Origin: Pseudomonas sp. RIT-PI-q
GTDB lineage: Bacteria > Pseudomonadota > Gammaproteobacteria > Pseudomonadales > Pseudomonadaceae
Assembly: GCF_001297125.1 (NCBI RefSeq)
Contig: NZ_LHPC01000028.1
Span: 558,001-622,000, forward strand
Direction of reading: 5' to 3'
Length of the DNA stretch: 64,000 nt
Of this stretch, positions 1 to 7,769 are shown piece by piece. Both the position numbers and the translations under genes were made by a program. The notes under the pieces were generated by a model, which was not told the origin of the DNA, ran no database searches, and saw only the letters and a list, made by a program, of their open reading frames with translations. The number at the start of each line of letters is the position of its first letter. The stretch's first letter is position 1.

Positions 1-501
1 CACGCCATAGCGCTGCGCCAGCCAGGTCAGCTTTTCGCTGCTCGCGCCCTGCTCCAGCAGAAACCGCACCAGCCAATAGTTCTCGTTGTGCCGCAGTACG
101 TTGGCAAAGGCCCGGTACGACACGCCGCCACGCATGGCCTGTTCGATGTACCAACGCTCCCGTTTCTTGTCGGAATCGAGGGTCTCGTAAGAGACAGCAA
201 GTGCCGCCCAGGACGTCGGGCGTGGGCCTTGGCCGATCAATGCGCCGCCCAGGTCGATAAACACCTGCAGTTTCACCAAGGACGCTTCGGGCATCGGCAA
301 AATCTGCGCACCGGCGCCGCCGGTCATTTCAAACTCGCCGCGCACCGCCAACAGTCCTTGCCAGCCTGCAGGCAGACAGCAGCACAACGCGCCACTGGCA
401 AACGTCAGGCATAGCGCCTGCTCGGCGACCTGCGCGAACAGCACCTGCTCGTCCCGGCGAATATCAGGCACGGGTGTCGCCCAAAGTCGATTGATCTGCA
501 C
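1..501 (-). CDS. Possible AraC-type regulator, N-terminal part (truncated by window edge)
   Basis: Leftward reading frame open from a GTG at 501 to the window edge (167 codons visible; the C-terminus lies outside). An AGGAGG ribosome site lies about 6 bases before the GTG, which fixes the start. I do not recognise residues 1-120. The last visible part (NYWLVRFLLEQ, then KLTWLAQRYGV) looks like the first helix and first helix-turn-helix of an AraC/XylS DNA-binding domain, resembling regulators of type III secretion clusters. It is divergent from the nitrate module, so a functional link is not implied. The family call is an inference because the second helix-turn-helix is not in view. Confidence 0.55.
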   Translation of the reverse strand, partial: MQINRLWATPVPDIRRDEQVLFAQVAEQALCLTFASGALCCCLPAGWQGLLAVRGEFEMTGGAGAQILPMPEASLVKLQVFIDLGGALIGQGPRPTSWAALAVSYETLDSDKKRERWYIEQAMRGGVSYRAFANVLRHNENYWLVRFLLEQGASSEKLTWLAQRYGV

Positions 502-595
502 ACTTACCTCCTGTGGCGACTCGTGTTGTAACGGTCGTCAGGATGAAAGGCGTGGCGCTTTCAATCTTGATGGAAAGCTGATGAAACCCGGGCGC

Positions 596-610
596 TGGCA
601 TATGCCTTGC
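596..610 (+). promoter_or_regulatory. Sigma-54 (-24/-12) promoter of nasST
   Basis: TGGCATATGCCTTGC has the GG-N10-GC spacing of RpoN promoters, with GG at 597-598 and GC at 609-610. The predicted start is near 622, leaving a leader of about 110 bases before nasS. RpoN plus an activator such as NtrC would fit nitrogen control; no activator site was identified by eye. Confidence 0.75.
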
Positions 611-621
611 ACCGTCAACAG

Positions 622-717
622 GCATCAGCACTCATGTCAACGGTGGGATGAGTGGGAGGACAATGGCGTCGTCACCCGGCTTTGCTCGCGCAGGGACCTG
701 GGACGACGCCTTTTTTT
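622..717 (+). promoter_or_regulatory. ANTAR-type antitermination leader upstream of nasS
   Basis: Two hairpins with six-base loops precede an intrinsic terminator. P1 is 629-654: outer 7-bp stem, G-G mismatch, then loop AACGGT at 639-644. P2 is 656-673: loop AATGGC at 662-667. The terminator is 665-717: GGCGTCGTC pairs with GACGACGCC, followed by seven T. Both loops have A at position 1 and G at position 4, the known ANTAR target pattern. P2 shares 665-673 with the 5' arm of the terminator, so the two folds exclude each other. This matches NasT-type antitermination and suggests that nasST controls itself. Confidence 0.7.
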
Positions 718-732
718 GCAAGGTGAGAAGTG

Positions 733-1944
733 ATGAATGAACCTTCAGCCGGCCCATTGGCCTGGGTCAATGGCAGCGATGCCCCGGAAAAGACCGAAAT
801 CAATCTCGGCTTCATGGCCCTGAGCGACTGCGCCTCGGTGGTGGTCGCGGCGACGCAGGGTTTCGCCCAGCCTTACGGCCTGACGTTGAACCTCAAGCGC
901 CAGTCGTCCTGGGCCAATCTGCGAGACAAACTGGTCAGCGGCGAACTCGACGCCGCTCACAGCCTGTACGGTTTGATCTACGCCGTGCATTTGGGCATCG
1001 GCGGCGTCGCGCCCACCGACATGGCCGTGCTCATGGGCCTGAACCAGAACGGTCAGAGCATCAACCTTTCCCACGGCTTGCAGGCGCTGGGTGTGACCAG
1101 TCCTGAGGCACTGGATCGGCACGTGCACCAAACTCGCCCAAAACTCACCTTCGCCCAGACATTTCCTACCGGCACCCACGCCATGTGGCTGTATTACTGG
1201 CTCGCGAGTCAGGGCATTCATCCGCTGCAGGATGTCGACAGCGTGGTGGTGCCGCCGCCGCAAATGGTCGCGCACCTGCAAGCGGGGCGCATCGACGGCT
1301 TCTGCGTCGGTGAGCCGTGGTCTGCCAGCGCGGTGAAACAGAACCTCGGGTTTACCTTGGCGACGACCCAGACCATCTGGCCCGATCACCCGGAAAAAGT
1401 CCTCGGCTGCACCCGCGCCTTCGTCGAGCAATACCCCAACACCGCCCGGGCGCTGGTGATGGCGATTCTGCAGGCCAGCCGTTTCATCGAACAACGCCCG
1501 GAAAATCGCCGCAGTACCGCGCAACTGTTGAGCGCAGCGCAATACCTCGATGCGCCACTCGATTGCATCGAACCGCGATTGATCGGCGACTACGCCGACG
1601 GTCTGGGCAATCGCTGGCAGGACCCGCACGCGCTGCGCTTCCATGGTGAGGGCGAGGTCAACTTGCCTTACTTGTCCGATGGCATGTGGTTCATGACCCA
1701 GTTCCGCCGCTGGGGTTTGCTGCGCGATGATCCGGACTACCTCGCGGTGGCCCGTCAGGTCCAGCAACTGGACGTGTACCGAGAGGCCGCGAGCGCCGTC
1801 GGTGTCGCCGCGTTGGGACTGGAAATGCGCAGCAGCCAGTTGATCGACGGCAAGGTCTGGGACGGTTCCGACCCGGCCGGCTATGCCCGCAGTTTCAAGC
1901 TGCACGCCATGAGCGACAGCTCGCCCCTTCTCGCCAGCCGCTGA
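733..1944 (+). CDS. nasS: Nitrate-sensing protein NasS (NrtA/CmpA-type binding protein)
   Basis: 403-residue soluble protein of the NrtA/CmpA substrate-binding fold. It begins near NLGFMALSDCASVVVAA and carries the family signatures TFPTGTHAMWLYYWLA and RIDGFCVGEPW. There is no signal peptide, as expected for the cytoplasmic sensor NasS rather than a transporter subunit. NasS is known to hold NasT inactive until nitrate or nitrite binds. The ATG at 733 is chosen over a GTG three bases earlier because AAGGTG lies at good distance. nasT follows after 15 bases. Transcription would come from the sigma-54 promoter near 600, through an antitermination leader. Confidence 0.93.
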   Translation: MNEPSAGPLAWVNGSDAPEKTEINLGFMALSDCASVVVAATQGFAQPYGLTLNLKRQSSWANLRDKLVSGELDAAHSLYGLIYAVHLGIGGVAPTDMAVLMGLNQNGQSINLSHGLQALGVTSPEALDRHVHQTRPKLTFAQTFPTGTHAMWLYYWLASQGIHPLQDVDSVVVPPPQMVAHLQAGRIDGFCVGEPWSASAVKQNLGFTLATTQTIWPDHPEKVLGCTRAFVEQYPNTARALVMAILQASRFIEQRPENRRSTAQLLSAAQYLDAPLDCIEPRLIGDYADGLGNRWQDPHALRFHGEGEVNLPYLSDGMWFMTQFRRWGLLRDDPDYLAVARQVQQLDVYREAASAVGVAALGLEMRSSQLIDGKVWDGSDPAGYARSFKLHAMSDSSPLLASR

Positions 1945-1959
1945 CAGGAGACTGCAAAC

Positions 1960-2535
1960 ATGTTGCGTATTCTGCTGATCAACGACACCGCGAAGAAAGT
2001 CGGCCGCCTGAAAGCCGCCCTGACCGAAGCCGGGTTCGAGGTCATTGATGAATCCGGCCTGACCATCGACCTGCCCGCGCGCGTCGAAACGGTGCGTCCG
2101 GACGTGATTCTGATCGATACCGAGTCACCGAGCCGCGATGTAATGGAGCAAGTGGTGCTGGTCAGCCGCGACCAACCGCGGCCGATCGTGATGTTTACCG
2201 ACGAGCATGACCCCGACGTGATGCGTCAGGCGATCAAGTCCGGAGTCAGTGCCTACATCGTCGAAGGCATTCACGCACAACGTTTGCAGCCGATTCTCGA
2301 CGTGGCCATGGCGCGTTTTGAAAGCGACCAGGCCCTGCGCGCCCAATTGCACGCCCGCGACCAGCAACTGGCCGAGCGCAAGCGCATCGAGCTGGCCAAA
2401 GGGTTGTTGATGAAAATGAAGGACTGCAACGAAGAAGAGGCCTACACGCTGATGCGCCGCCAGGCGATGAGCCGCCAGCAGAAGCTGATTCAGGTGGCGG
2501 AGCAGATTATTGCCATGAGTGAGTTGTTGGGCTGA
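1960..2535 (+). CDS. nasT: ANTAR-domain response regulator NasT (antiterminator)
   Basis: 191 residues. The N-terminal receiver-like domain (about 1-125) starts MLRILLINDTAKKVGRL and includes the acidic site in VILIDTESPS. A coiled linker (about 125-140) leads to a C-terminal ANTAR RNA-binding domain (about 138-190), with KRIELAKGLLMKMK and EEEAYTLMRRQAM as in the family. ANTAR proteins bind tandem hexaloop hairpins in leader RNA and prevent termination; two such leaders lie in this window, upstream of nasS and of the transporter. GGAG lies 9 bases before the ATG. It is cotranscribed with nasS. Confidence 0.95.
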   Translation: MLRILLINDTAKKVGRLKAALTEAGFEVIDESGLTIDLPARVETVRPDVILIDTESPSRDVMEQVVLVSRDQPRPIVMFTDEHDPDVMRQAIKSGVSAYIVEGIHAQRLQPILDVAMARFESDQALRAQLHARDQQLAERKRIELAKGLLMKMKDCNEEEAYTLMRRQAMSRQQKLIQVAEQIIAMSELLG

Positions 2536-2563
2536 AGCGTCTGTATTTACCTGCCTGGGCCCC

Positions 2564-2635
2564 ATCGCGGGCAAGCCCGCTCCCACATGGATCTTGGGTG
2601 CCCACAAAACCTGTGGGAGCGGGCTTGCCCGCGAT
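2564..2635. repeat. REP pair, GTGGGAGCGGGCTTGCCCGC type
   Basis: Two inverted copies of the ATCGCGGGCAAGCCCGCTCCCAC arm separated by about 25 bases. It lies between nasT and the sigma-54 promoter of the transporter operon. Confidence 0.9.
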
Positions 2636-2659
2636 TAGCCACACCACGGTTTCGGCTGT

Positions 2660-2674
2660 TGGCACAGATTTGGC
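2660..2674 (+). promoter_or_regulatory. Sigma-54 promoter of nitrate transporter operon
   Basis: TGGCACAGATTTGGC has GG at 2661-2662 and GC at 2673-2674 (N10 spacing). The predicted start is near 2686. The site is almost identical to the one at 34130 upstream of the NCS1 transporter. Confidence 0.75.
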
Positions 2675-2685
2675 TAAGTAATCGG

Positions 2686-2774
2686 TACAGGTAACCAACG
2701 GCGGGTGCCCCCCCTACGACAAAGACGCCGCCCACCTCATTTGCCCTTGGCGAATCAGGTGGCGGCGTTTTTTT
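2686..2774 (+). promoter_or_regulatory. ANTAR-type antitermination leader upstream of nitrate transporter
   Basis: P1 is 2690-2709: GGTAACC pairs with GGGTGCC (one A-G mismatch, one wobble) around hexaloop AACGGC at 2697-2702. P2 is 2717-2730: CGAC and GCCG (one mismatch) around hexaloop AAAGAC at 2721-2726. The terminator is 2725-2774: ACGCCGCC(C)ACCT pairs with AGGTGGCGGCGT, followed by a run of T. Both loops have A1 and G4, and P2 overlaps the 5' arm of the terminator. The architecture is the same as in the nasS leader. Confidence 0.7.
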
Positions 2775-2867
2775 GTTTTGGCCCCATTGCCTGGGGCCGG
2801 TGGTGCAGCCCTTCGGCGCCCCACCGGCATGACTCCCGTTCGAGACTCCTATCAGCTGAGGTGCGCG

Positions 2868-4079
2868 ATGAATTCAAGCTTCTGGAAATCCGGCCATACC
2901 CCGACACTGTTCGCGGCCTTCCTCTATTTCGACCTGAGCTTCATGGTCTGGTACTTACTCGGCCCCCTGGCAGTGCAGATCGCCGCCGACCTGCACCTGA
3001 CCACCCAACAACGCGGGCTGGTGGTGGCCACGCCGATTCTGGCCGGGGCGGTGCTGCGCTTTGTAATGGGCCTGCTGGCTGATCGCCTGTCACCGAAAAC
3101 CGCCGGGCTGATTGGCCAGGTGATCGTCATCTGTGCGCTGTTCGGCGCCTGGAAACTCGGCATTCACAGTTACGAGCAAGCGCTGCTGCTGGGCCTGTTC
3201 CTCGGCATGGCCGGCGCGTCCTTTGCCGTCGCCCTGCCCCTGGCGTCGCAGTGGTATCCGCCGCAGCATCAAGGCAAAGCCATGGGCATCGCCGGTGCCG
3301 GTAACTCGGGTACGGTGCTCGCCGCGCTGATCGCCCCAGTCCTGGCGGCTGCATTCGGCTGGAGCAACGTGTTCGGCTTCGCCCTGATTCCGCTGATCCT
3401 GACCCTGATCGTCTTCGCCTGGCTCGCCAGGAACGCCCCGGAACGGCCGAAAGCCAAGTCGGTGTCTGATTACTTCAAGGCCCTTGGTGATCGTGACAGC
3501 TGGTGGTTCATGTTTTTCTACAGCGTGACCTTCGGCGGCTTCATCGGCCTGGCCAGCGCCCTGCCCGGCTATTTCAACGACCAATATGGCCTGAGCCCGG
3601 TGACTGCCGGTTATTACACAGCTGCCTGCGTCTTCGGTGGCAGCCTGATGCGTCCGTTGGGCGGCGCGCTGGCCGACCGTTTCGGTGGCATTCGCACTCT
3701 GTTGGGCATGTACACGGTGGCGGCGATCTGCATCGCAGCGGTGGGTTTCAATCTGCCAAGTTCCTACGCGGCATTGGCACTTTTCGTCTGCACCATGCTC
3801 GGTTTGGGCGCGGGGAATGGCGCGGTTTTCCAGTTGGTTCCGCAGCGTTTTCGTCGGGAGATCGGCGTGATGACCGGCCTGATCGGCATGGCCGGCGGCA
3901 TCGGTGGCTTCGCCCTCGCGGCCGGCATGGGCGCGATCAAGCAAAGCACCGGCAGCTATCAACTGGCGTTGTGGTTATTCGCCAGCCTCGGCGTACTTGC
4001 CTGGTTCGGCCTGCACGGTGTCAAACGTCGCTGGAGAACCACCTGGGGCTCGGCTGCCGTGACCGCTGCACGGGTCTGA
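2868..4079 (+). CDS. nasA: Nitrate/nitrite transporter, NarK/NasA family (MFS)
   Basis: 403-residue, about 12-helix major-facilitator protein of the nitrate/nitrite porter family. It has a MFS loop between helices 2 and 3 (GLLADRLSPKT) and the two glycine-rich nitrate signatures, GAGNSGTVLAALIAPVLA in helix 5 and GLGAGNGAVFQLVPQRF in helix 11. The start is set at the ATG at 2868, which has GAGGTG upstream and gives the usual MNSSFWKSGHTPT beginning; a longer frame from 2778 would run through the terminator leader. The PP2C/kinase gene follows after 7 bases. The predicted role is nitrate import at the inner membrane under RpoN and NasT control. Confidence 0.93.
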   Translation: MNSSFWKSGHTPTLFAAFLYFDLSFMVWYLLGPLAVQIAADLHLTTQQRGLVVATPILAGAVLRFVMGLLADRLSPKTAGLIGQVIVICALFGAWKLGIHSYEQALLLGLFLGMAGASFAVALPLASQWYPPQHQGKAMGIAGAGNSGTVLAALIAPVLAAAFGWSNVFGFALIPLILTLIVFAWLARNAPERPKAKSVSDYFKALGDRDSWWFMFFYSVTFGGFIGLASALPGYFNDQYGLSPVTAGYYTAACVFGGSLMRPLGGALADRFGGIRTLLGMYTVAAICIAAVGFNLPSSYAALALFVCTMLGLGAGNGAVFQLVPQRFRREIGVMTGLIGMAGGIGGFALAAGMGAIKQSTGSYQLALWLFASLGVLAWFGLHGVKRRWRTTWGSAAVTAARV

Positions 4080-4086
4080 GGCAGCG

Positions 4087-5757
4087 ATGAGCCTGCAACT
4101 GAGCTTCGCCGAAGCCAGCGCCATCGGCCCTCGCGAGGAAAACCAGGACGCTCTGCGCCTGGTGACGCCAGCGCCGGCGCTGGCGGCGAGCAAGGGTTAC
4201 CTGTTCGCCATCGCCGACGGCGTCAGCCAATGCGCCGACGGCGGGCTAGCGGCTCGTTCGACCTTGCAGGCCCTGGCGCTGGATTACTACGCCACGCCGG
4301 AAACCTGGGGCGTCGCGCAGGCACTGGATCGCCTGCTGCTGGCGCAGAATCGCTGGTTGCAGGCCAATGGTGGCGGGCAACCGCTGCTGACCACCGTCAG
4401 TGCCTTGGTCATGCGCGGCCGGCGTTTCACCCTGGCCCATGTCGGCGATTGCCGGGTCTATCGCTGGCATGCCGACACCTTGCAGCGGGTCAGCGAGGAT
4501 CACGTCTGGGACCAGCCGGGCATGCAGCACGTGCTCAAACGCGCACTGGGTCTGGATCAGCATCTGGTGCTGGATTTTCTTGATGGTGAACTTCGGCTGA
4601 ATGAGAGCTTCGTGCTGCTCAGCGATGGCATCTGGGCAGTGTTGGGTGACACGGCGATTGCGGCGATTCTGCGTGATCAACCGGATTTGCACAGTGCTGC
4701 GCAGACGCTGGTCACTGCCGCGCACCTGGCTGGCAGCCAGGACAACGCCAGCGCCTTGCTGGTGCGGGTCGATGCCCTCGGTGAAACGAACATCGGCGAT
4801 GCCTTGATTCACGTGCAGCAATGGCCGCTGCCTCCGGCATTGAAGCCGGGCCAGGTCTTCGAGGGTTGGGAGGTTGAAGGGATCCTCGGCCAGAGCCAGC
4901 AGTCGGTGCTTTATCGGGTTCGTGATGCTCAGCAACAGCCCTGGCTACTGAAAACCTTGCCCGGTGCGCTGCGCGACGATCACCTGGCCGGTCAGGCGTT
5001 GCTGTCGGAAGAATGGTTCCTCAAGCGCGTGGCCGGGCGGCATTTCCCTGAAGTGCATGCCGCCTGCCAGCGTCAGCATTTGTACTACGTGATGCGTGAA
5101 TATTCCGGATCGACCCTGGCGCAGTTGCATGACCAGGTCGGATCGCTGCCACTGGCCCAATGGCTGGACCTGGCGGAACGCCTGTTGCGGGCGGTCGGTA
5201 TGCTGCATCGTCGACAGATTCTGCATCGGGATATCAAACCGGAGAATGTGCTGCTGGGGGACGATGGCGAGTTACGCCTGCTGGATTTCGGCCTCGCCTA
5301 CTGCCCCGGCCTGTCCGAAGATCAGCCCTCGGCCCTGCCCGGAACGCCCAGTTATATCGCGCCGGAAGCCTTTCGCGGCGACCCGCCGACACCGCAACAG
5401 GACCTGTATGCGGTCGGCGTGACCTTGTATTTCCTGCTCACCGGGCATTATCCCTATGGCGAAATCGAAGCATTCCAGCGCCCACGCTTTGGCGTGCGGG
5501 TCAGCGCCAGTCGCTACCGACCCGACCTGCCGGAGTGGATCGCACAAAGCCTGGAGCGCGCCGTTGCGGCTGATCCGGGTCAGCGCTTTGAAACGGCGGA
5601 AGAGTGGTTACTGCTGCTGGAACAGGGTGAGCGGCGCAGTTTGAGCGTACGACCTCGGCCGCTGCTGGAGCGCGAGCCGCTGAAGGTCTGGCGGACCTTG
5701 GCGCTGGTGTCGTTGGTAGTGAATCTGGTGCTGTTGTATTTGGCATTTCATGGCTAA
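4087..5757 (+). CDS. Bifunctional PP2C phosphatase-Ser/Thr kinase with C-terminal membrane anchor
   Basis: 556 residues. The N-terminal PP2C domain (about 1-235) has AIGPREENQD, LFAIADGVS, HVGDCRVY and SQDNASALLV, which contribute the metal-binding aspartates. The protein kinase domain (about 255-510) has HRDIKPEN with catalytic D382, DFGLAY and GTPSYIAPEAF. A single membrane helix lies at about 535-554 (TLALVSLVVNLVLLYLAF). It is 7 bases after the transporter gene in the same operon. The homologue in P. aeruginosa sits between nasA and nirB. The substrate is unknown; a role in controlling nitrate uptake is inferred from position only. Confidence 0.9.
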   Translation: MSLQLSFAEASAIGPREENQDALRLVTPAPALAASKGYLFAIADGVSQCADGGLAARSTLQALALDYYATPETWGVAQALDRLLLAQNRWLQANGGGQPLLTTVSALVMRGRRFTLAHVGDCRVYRWHADTLQRVSEDHVWDQPGMQHVLKRALGLDQHLVLDFLDGELRLNESFVLLSDGIWAVLGDTAIAAILRDQPDLHSAAQTLVTAAHLAGSQDNASALLVRVDALGETNIGDALIHVQQWPLPPALKPGQVFEGWEVEGILGQSQQSVLYRVRDAQQQPWLLKTLPGALRDDHLAGQALLSEEWFLKRVAGRHFPEVHAACQRQHLYYVMREYSGSTLAQLHDQVGSLPLAQWLDLAERLLRAVGMLHRRQILHRDIKPENVLLGDDGELRLLDFGLAYCPGLSEDQPSALPGTPSYIAPEAFRGDPPTPQQDLYAVGVTLYFLLTGHYPYGEIEAFQRPRFGVRVSASRYRPDLPEWIAQSLERAVAADPGQRFETAEEWLLLLEQGERRSLSVRPRPLLEREPLKVWRTLALVSLVVNLVLLYLAFHG

Positions 5758-5829
5758 AAGATCGCAGCCTTCGGCAGCTCCTACATGAGATCGCACACAC
5801 CTGTAGGAGCTGCCGAAGGCTGCGATCTT
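5758..5829. repeat. Palindromic repeat pair, GATCGCAGCCTTCGGCAGCTCCTAC type
   Basis: Two 27-base inverted arms around an 18-base spacer. It fills almost the whole space between kinase and cobA, where other pseudomonads carry nirB, nirD and the nitrate reductase gene. Confidence 0.9.
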
Positions 5830-5854
5830 CTGATCTTCTCGTGAGGAAAACACT

Positions 5855-6619
5855 ATGAGCGCAAAAGTCTGGCTGGTGGGTGCGGGTCCTGGCGATCCGG
5901 AATTACTGACGCTCAAGGCGGTTCGGGCGTTGAGGGAAGCAGATGTGGTGCTGATCGATGATCTGGTCAATGACGCCGTGCTGGAACACTGCCCCAAGGC
6001 GCGGATCATTGCCGTCGGCAAACGCGGTGGCTGTCGCTCCACGCCTCAAGCCTTCATACATCGCCTGATGCTGCGTTACGCCCGCCACGGCAAATGCGTG
6101 GTGCGGCTCAAGGGTGGCGACCCGTGCATTTTTGGTCGCGGTGGTGAAGAGGCGCAGTGGTTGCGCGAACGCGGGGTCGACGTCGAGCTGGTCAATGGCA
6201 TCACCGCCGGGCTGGCTGGCGCGACGCAATGCGATATTCCGTTGACGCTCCGGGGCGTGGCACGCGGTGTGACGCTGGTGACCGCCCACACTCAGGATGG
6301 CAGCAGCCTGAACTGGCAGGCCTTGGCCCAGGGCGGCACGACGCTGGTGATCTACATGGGAGTGGCGAAACTGAGCGAGATCCGCGAGCAACTGCTGGCG
6401 GGCGGGATGGCGGCGGATACGCCGGTGGCGATGATTGAAAACGCGTCCCTGGCGCACCAACGGGAATGTCGCAGTGACCTGACCGCGATGGAGGAAGATG
6501 CCTGCGCCTTTGAGTTGAAGAGCCCGGCCATCCTGGTAATCGGTGCGGTGGCAGCCCGAGCAACATCATCCCTGTGGGAGCATGGCTTGCCCGCGATGAC
6601 GGCCGATCAGTCAGCCTGA
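5855..6619 (+). CDS. cobA: Uroporphyrinogen-III C-methyltransferase
   Basis: 254 residues of the SUMT family. It converts uroporphyrinogen III to precorrin-2 with SAM, the first step to siroheme and cobalamin. Motifs: VWLVGAGPGDPELLTLKA at the N-terminus, RLKGGDPCIFGRGGEEA for substrate and SAM binding, and GITAGLAGA. A GAGGAAA ribosome site lies before the ATG. Siroheme is the cofactor of nitrite reductase NirB, which normally adjoins this gene but is absent here. Codons for about the last 15 residues (SLWEHGLPAMTADQSA) fall in a REP-like arm at 6571-6598, so the C-terminus appears to be built from repeat DNA. Confidence 0.95.
   Translation: MSAKVWLVGAGPGDPELLTLKAVRALREADVVLIDDLVNDAVLEHCPKARIIAVGKRGGCRSTPQAFIHRLMLRYARHGKCVVRLKGGDPCIFGRGGEEAQWLRERGVDVELVNGITAGLAGATQCDIPLTLRGVARGVTLVTAHTQDGSSLNWQALAQGGTTLVIYMGVAKLSEIREQLLAGGMAADTPVAMIENASLAHQRECRSDLTAMEEDACAFELKSPAILVIGAVAARATSSLWEHGLPAMTADQSA
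6571..6598 (+). repeat. Single REP-like arm inside cobA coding sequence
   Basis: CCTGTGGGAGCATGGCTTGC followed by CCGCGATG matches the common GTGGGAGCGGGCTTGCCCGCGATG arm with one extra base and one change. It is read in frame as the CobA C-terminus. Confidence 0.7.
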
Positions 6620-6660
6620 ATCCACTGATTCAACCCTTCTTCACTAAATCGCAGACAAAG

Positions 6661-6686
6661 AAAAGCCCGGCCTAAGCCGGGCTTTT
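6661..6686. terminator. Bidirectional terminator between cobA and oprF
   Basis: AAAAGCCCGGC-CTAA-GCCGGGCTTTT is a perfect 11-bp stem with A and T tracts at both ends, serving the convergent cobA and oprF transcripts. Confidence 0.9.
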
Positions 6687-6702
6687 CAGAGCTGCGAGCT
6701 AA

Positions 6703-7737
6703 TTACTTAGCTTGAGCTTCAACCTGCGCTTCTACGCGACGGTTTACAGCGCGACCAGCTTCAGTTTTGTTGTCAGCAACTGGGCGGGATTCGCCGTAGC
6801 CAACAGACTGAACGCGGGACGATTCAACACCGTACTGGTTGGTCAGAACTTGTTTAACGGCGCTAGCGCGACGCTCGGACAGTTTCTGGTTGTAAGCGTC
6901 AGGACCGACGGAGTCAGTGTGACCTTCAACAGTAGTAGTGGTGGATGGGTACTGCTTCATGAAGTCAGCGAGGTTTTTGATGTCGCCGTAGCTGTTAGGC
7001 TTGACTACCGACTTGTCGAAGTCGAACTTCACGTCCAGCTCAACACGAACAACTTCAGCAACTGCTGGGCAGCCATCAGCGTCAACAGTTACGTTAGCTG
7101 GGGTGTCCGGGCACTTGTCAACGTTGTCGCAAACGCCATCGTTGTCGCTGTCGGAGCACACTTCAGCTGGAGCTGGAGCTGGAGCTGCAGCAGGCTTGGA
7201 GCCGCCACCGAAGTTCACACCGATACCGACGCTTGGAGCCCACTCGGTGTCGCCCTGGTCGATGTTGTATTGAGCTTCAACGCCAGCACGGGCGTAGAAG
7301 TTCTCGGTGAAGTACAGCTTGGCACCGCCGCCAACGTTGGCGAAGGTGGAACGGTTACGACCGCTCGAGCCGTTCTGGCCGATGCTTTGATCGGAGAAAC
7401 CAGCCGAAACGTATGGACGGACCATGTCGCCTGGGTTGTTGAAGTGGTACAGAGCGTCCAGAGCGGTGTTAGCGCCCTTGATGTTACGACCGTCGTCGGA
7501 ACGCACGTTGTGCACTTCGTCGTAGCCCAGACGCAGTTCAACGTCGTCGGTCAAGAAGTAACCAACCGAACCACCGAACAGGTTGCCGTTGTTCTTGAAG
7601 TTACGAGCGCTGTCGAATTGTTCTTTCTTTGCGAAGCCTTCGATTTCAACTGCGCCTTGGCCTTGTGCCAGAGCGCCGAACGAAGTGGCGGCAATCAAAG
7701 AACCAATGGCCAAGCCCAAGGTGTTTTTCAGTTTCAT
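6703..7737 (-). CDS. oprF: Major outer membrane porin OprF
   Basis: 344 residues. A signal peptide (1-24) ends in FGALA, followed by an eight-strand beta-barrel domain (about 25-175) and a Pro/Ala linker (AAAPAPAPAE). Next is a cysteine-containing calcium-binding TSP3-like repeat (CSDSDNDGVCDNVDKCPD). The C-terminal OmpA-like peptidoglycan-binding domain (about 230-340) has VEGHTDSVGPDAYNQ and LSERRASAVKQVL. OprF is a channel and anchors the outer membrane to peptidoglycan. It lies directly downstream of sigX on the same strand, the known arrangement in which SigX drives oprF. Confidence 0.98.
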   Translation of the reverse strand: MKLKNTLGLAIGSLIAATSFGALAQGQGAVEIEGFAKKEQFDSARNFKNNGNLFGGSVGYFLTDDVELRLGYDEVHNVRSDDGRNIKGANTALDALYHFNNPGDMVRPYVSAGFSDQSIGQNGSSGRNRSTFANVGGGAKLYFTENFYARAGVEAQYNIDQGDTEWAPSVGIGVNFGGGSKPAAAPAPAPAEVCSDSDNDGVCDNVDKCPDTPANVTVDADGCPAVAEVVRVELDVKFDFDKSVVKPNSYGDIKNLADFMKQYPSTTTTVEGHTDSVGPDAYNQKLSERRASAVKQVLTNQYGVESSRVQSVGYGESRPVADNKTEAGRAVNRRVEAQVEAQAK

Positions 7738-7769
7738 CCGTTAAATCCCCATCTGGTGATTGTGAAGCA

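Noticed and set aside
2778..2867. Longer start for the nitrate transporter
   Set aside because: The added residues are not transporter-like and the frame begins just after the terminator; the ATG at 2868 has a ribosome site and the expected N-terminus.
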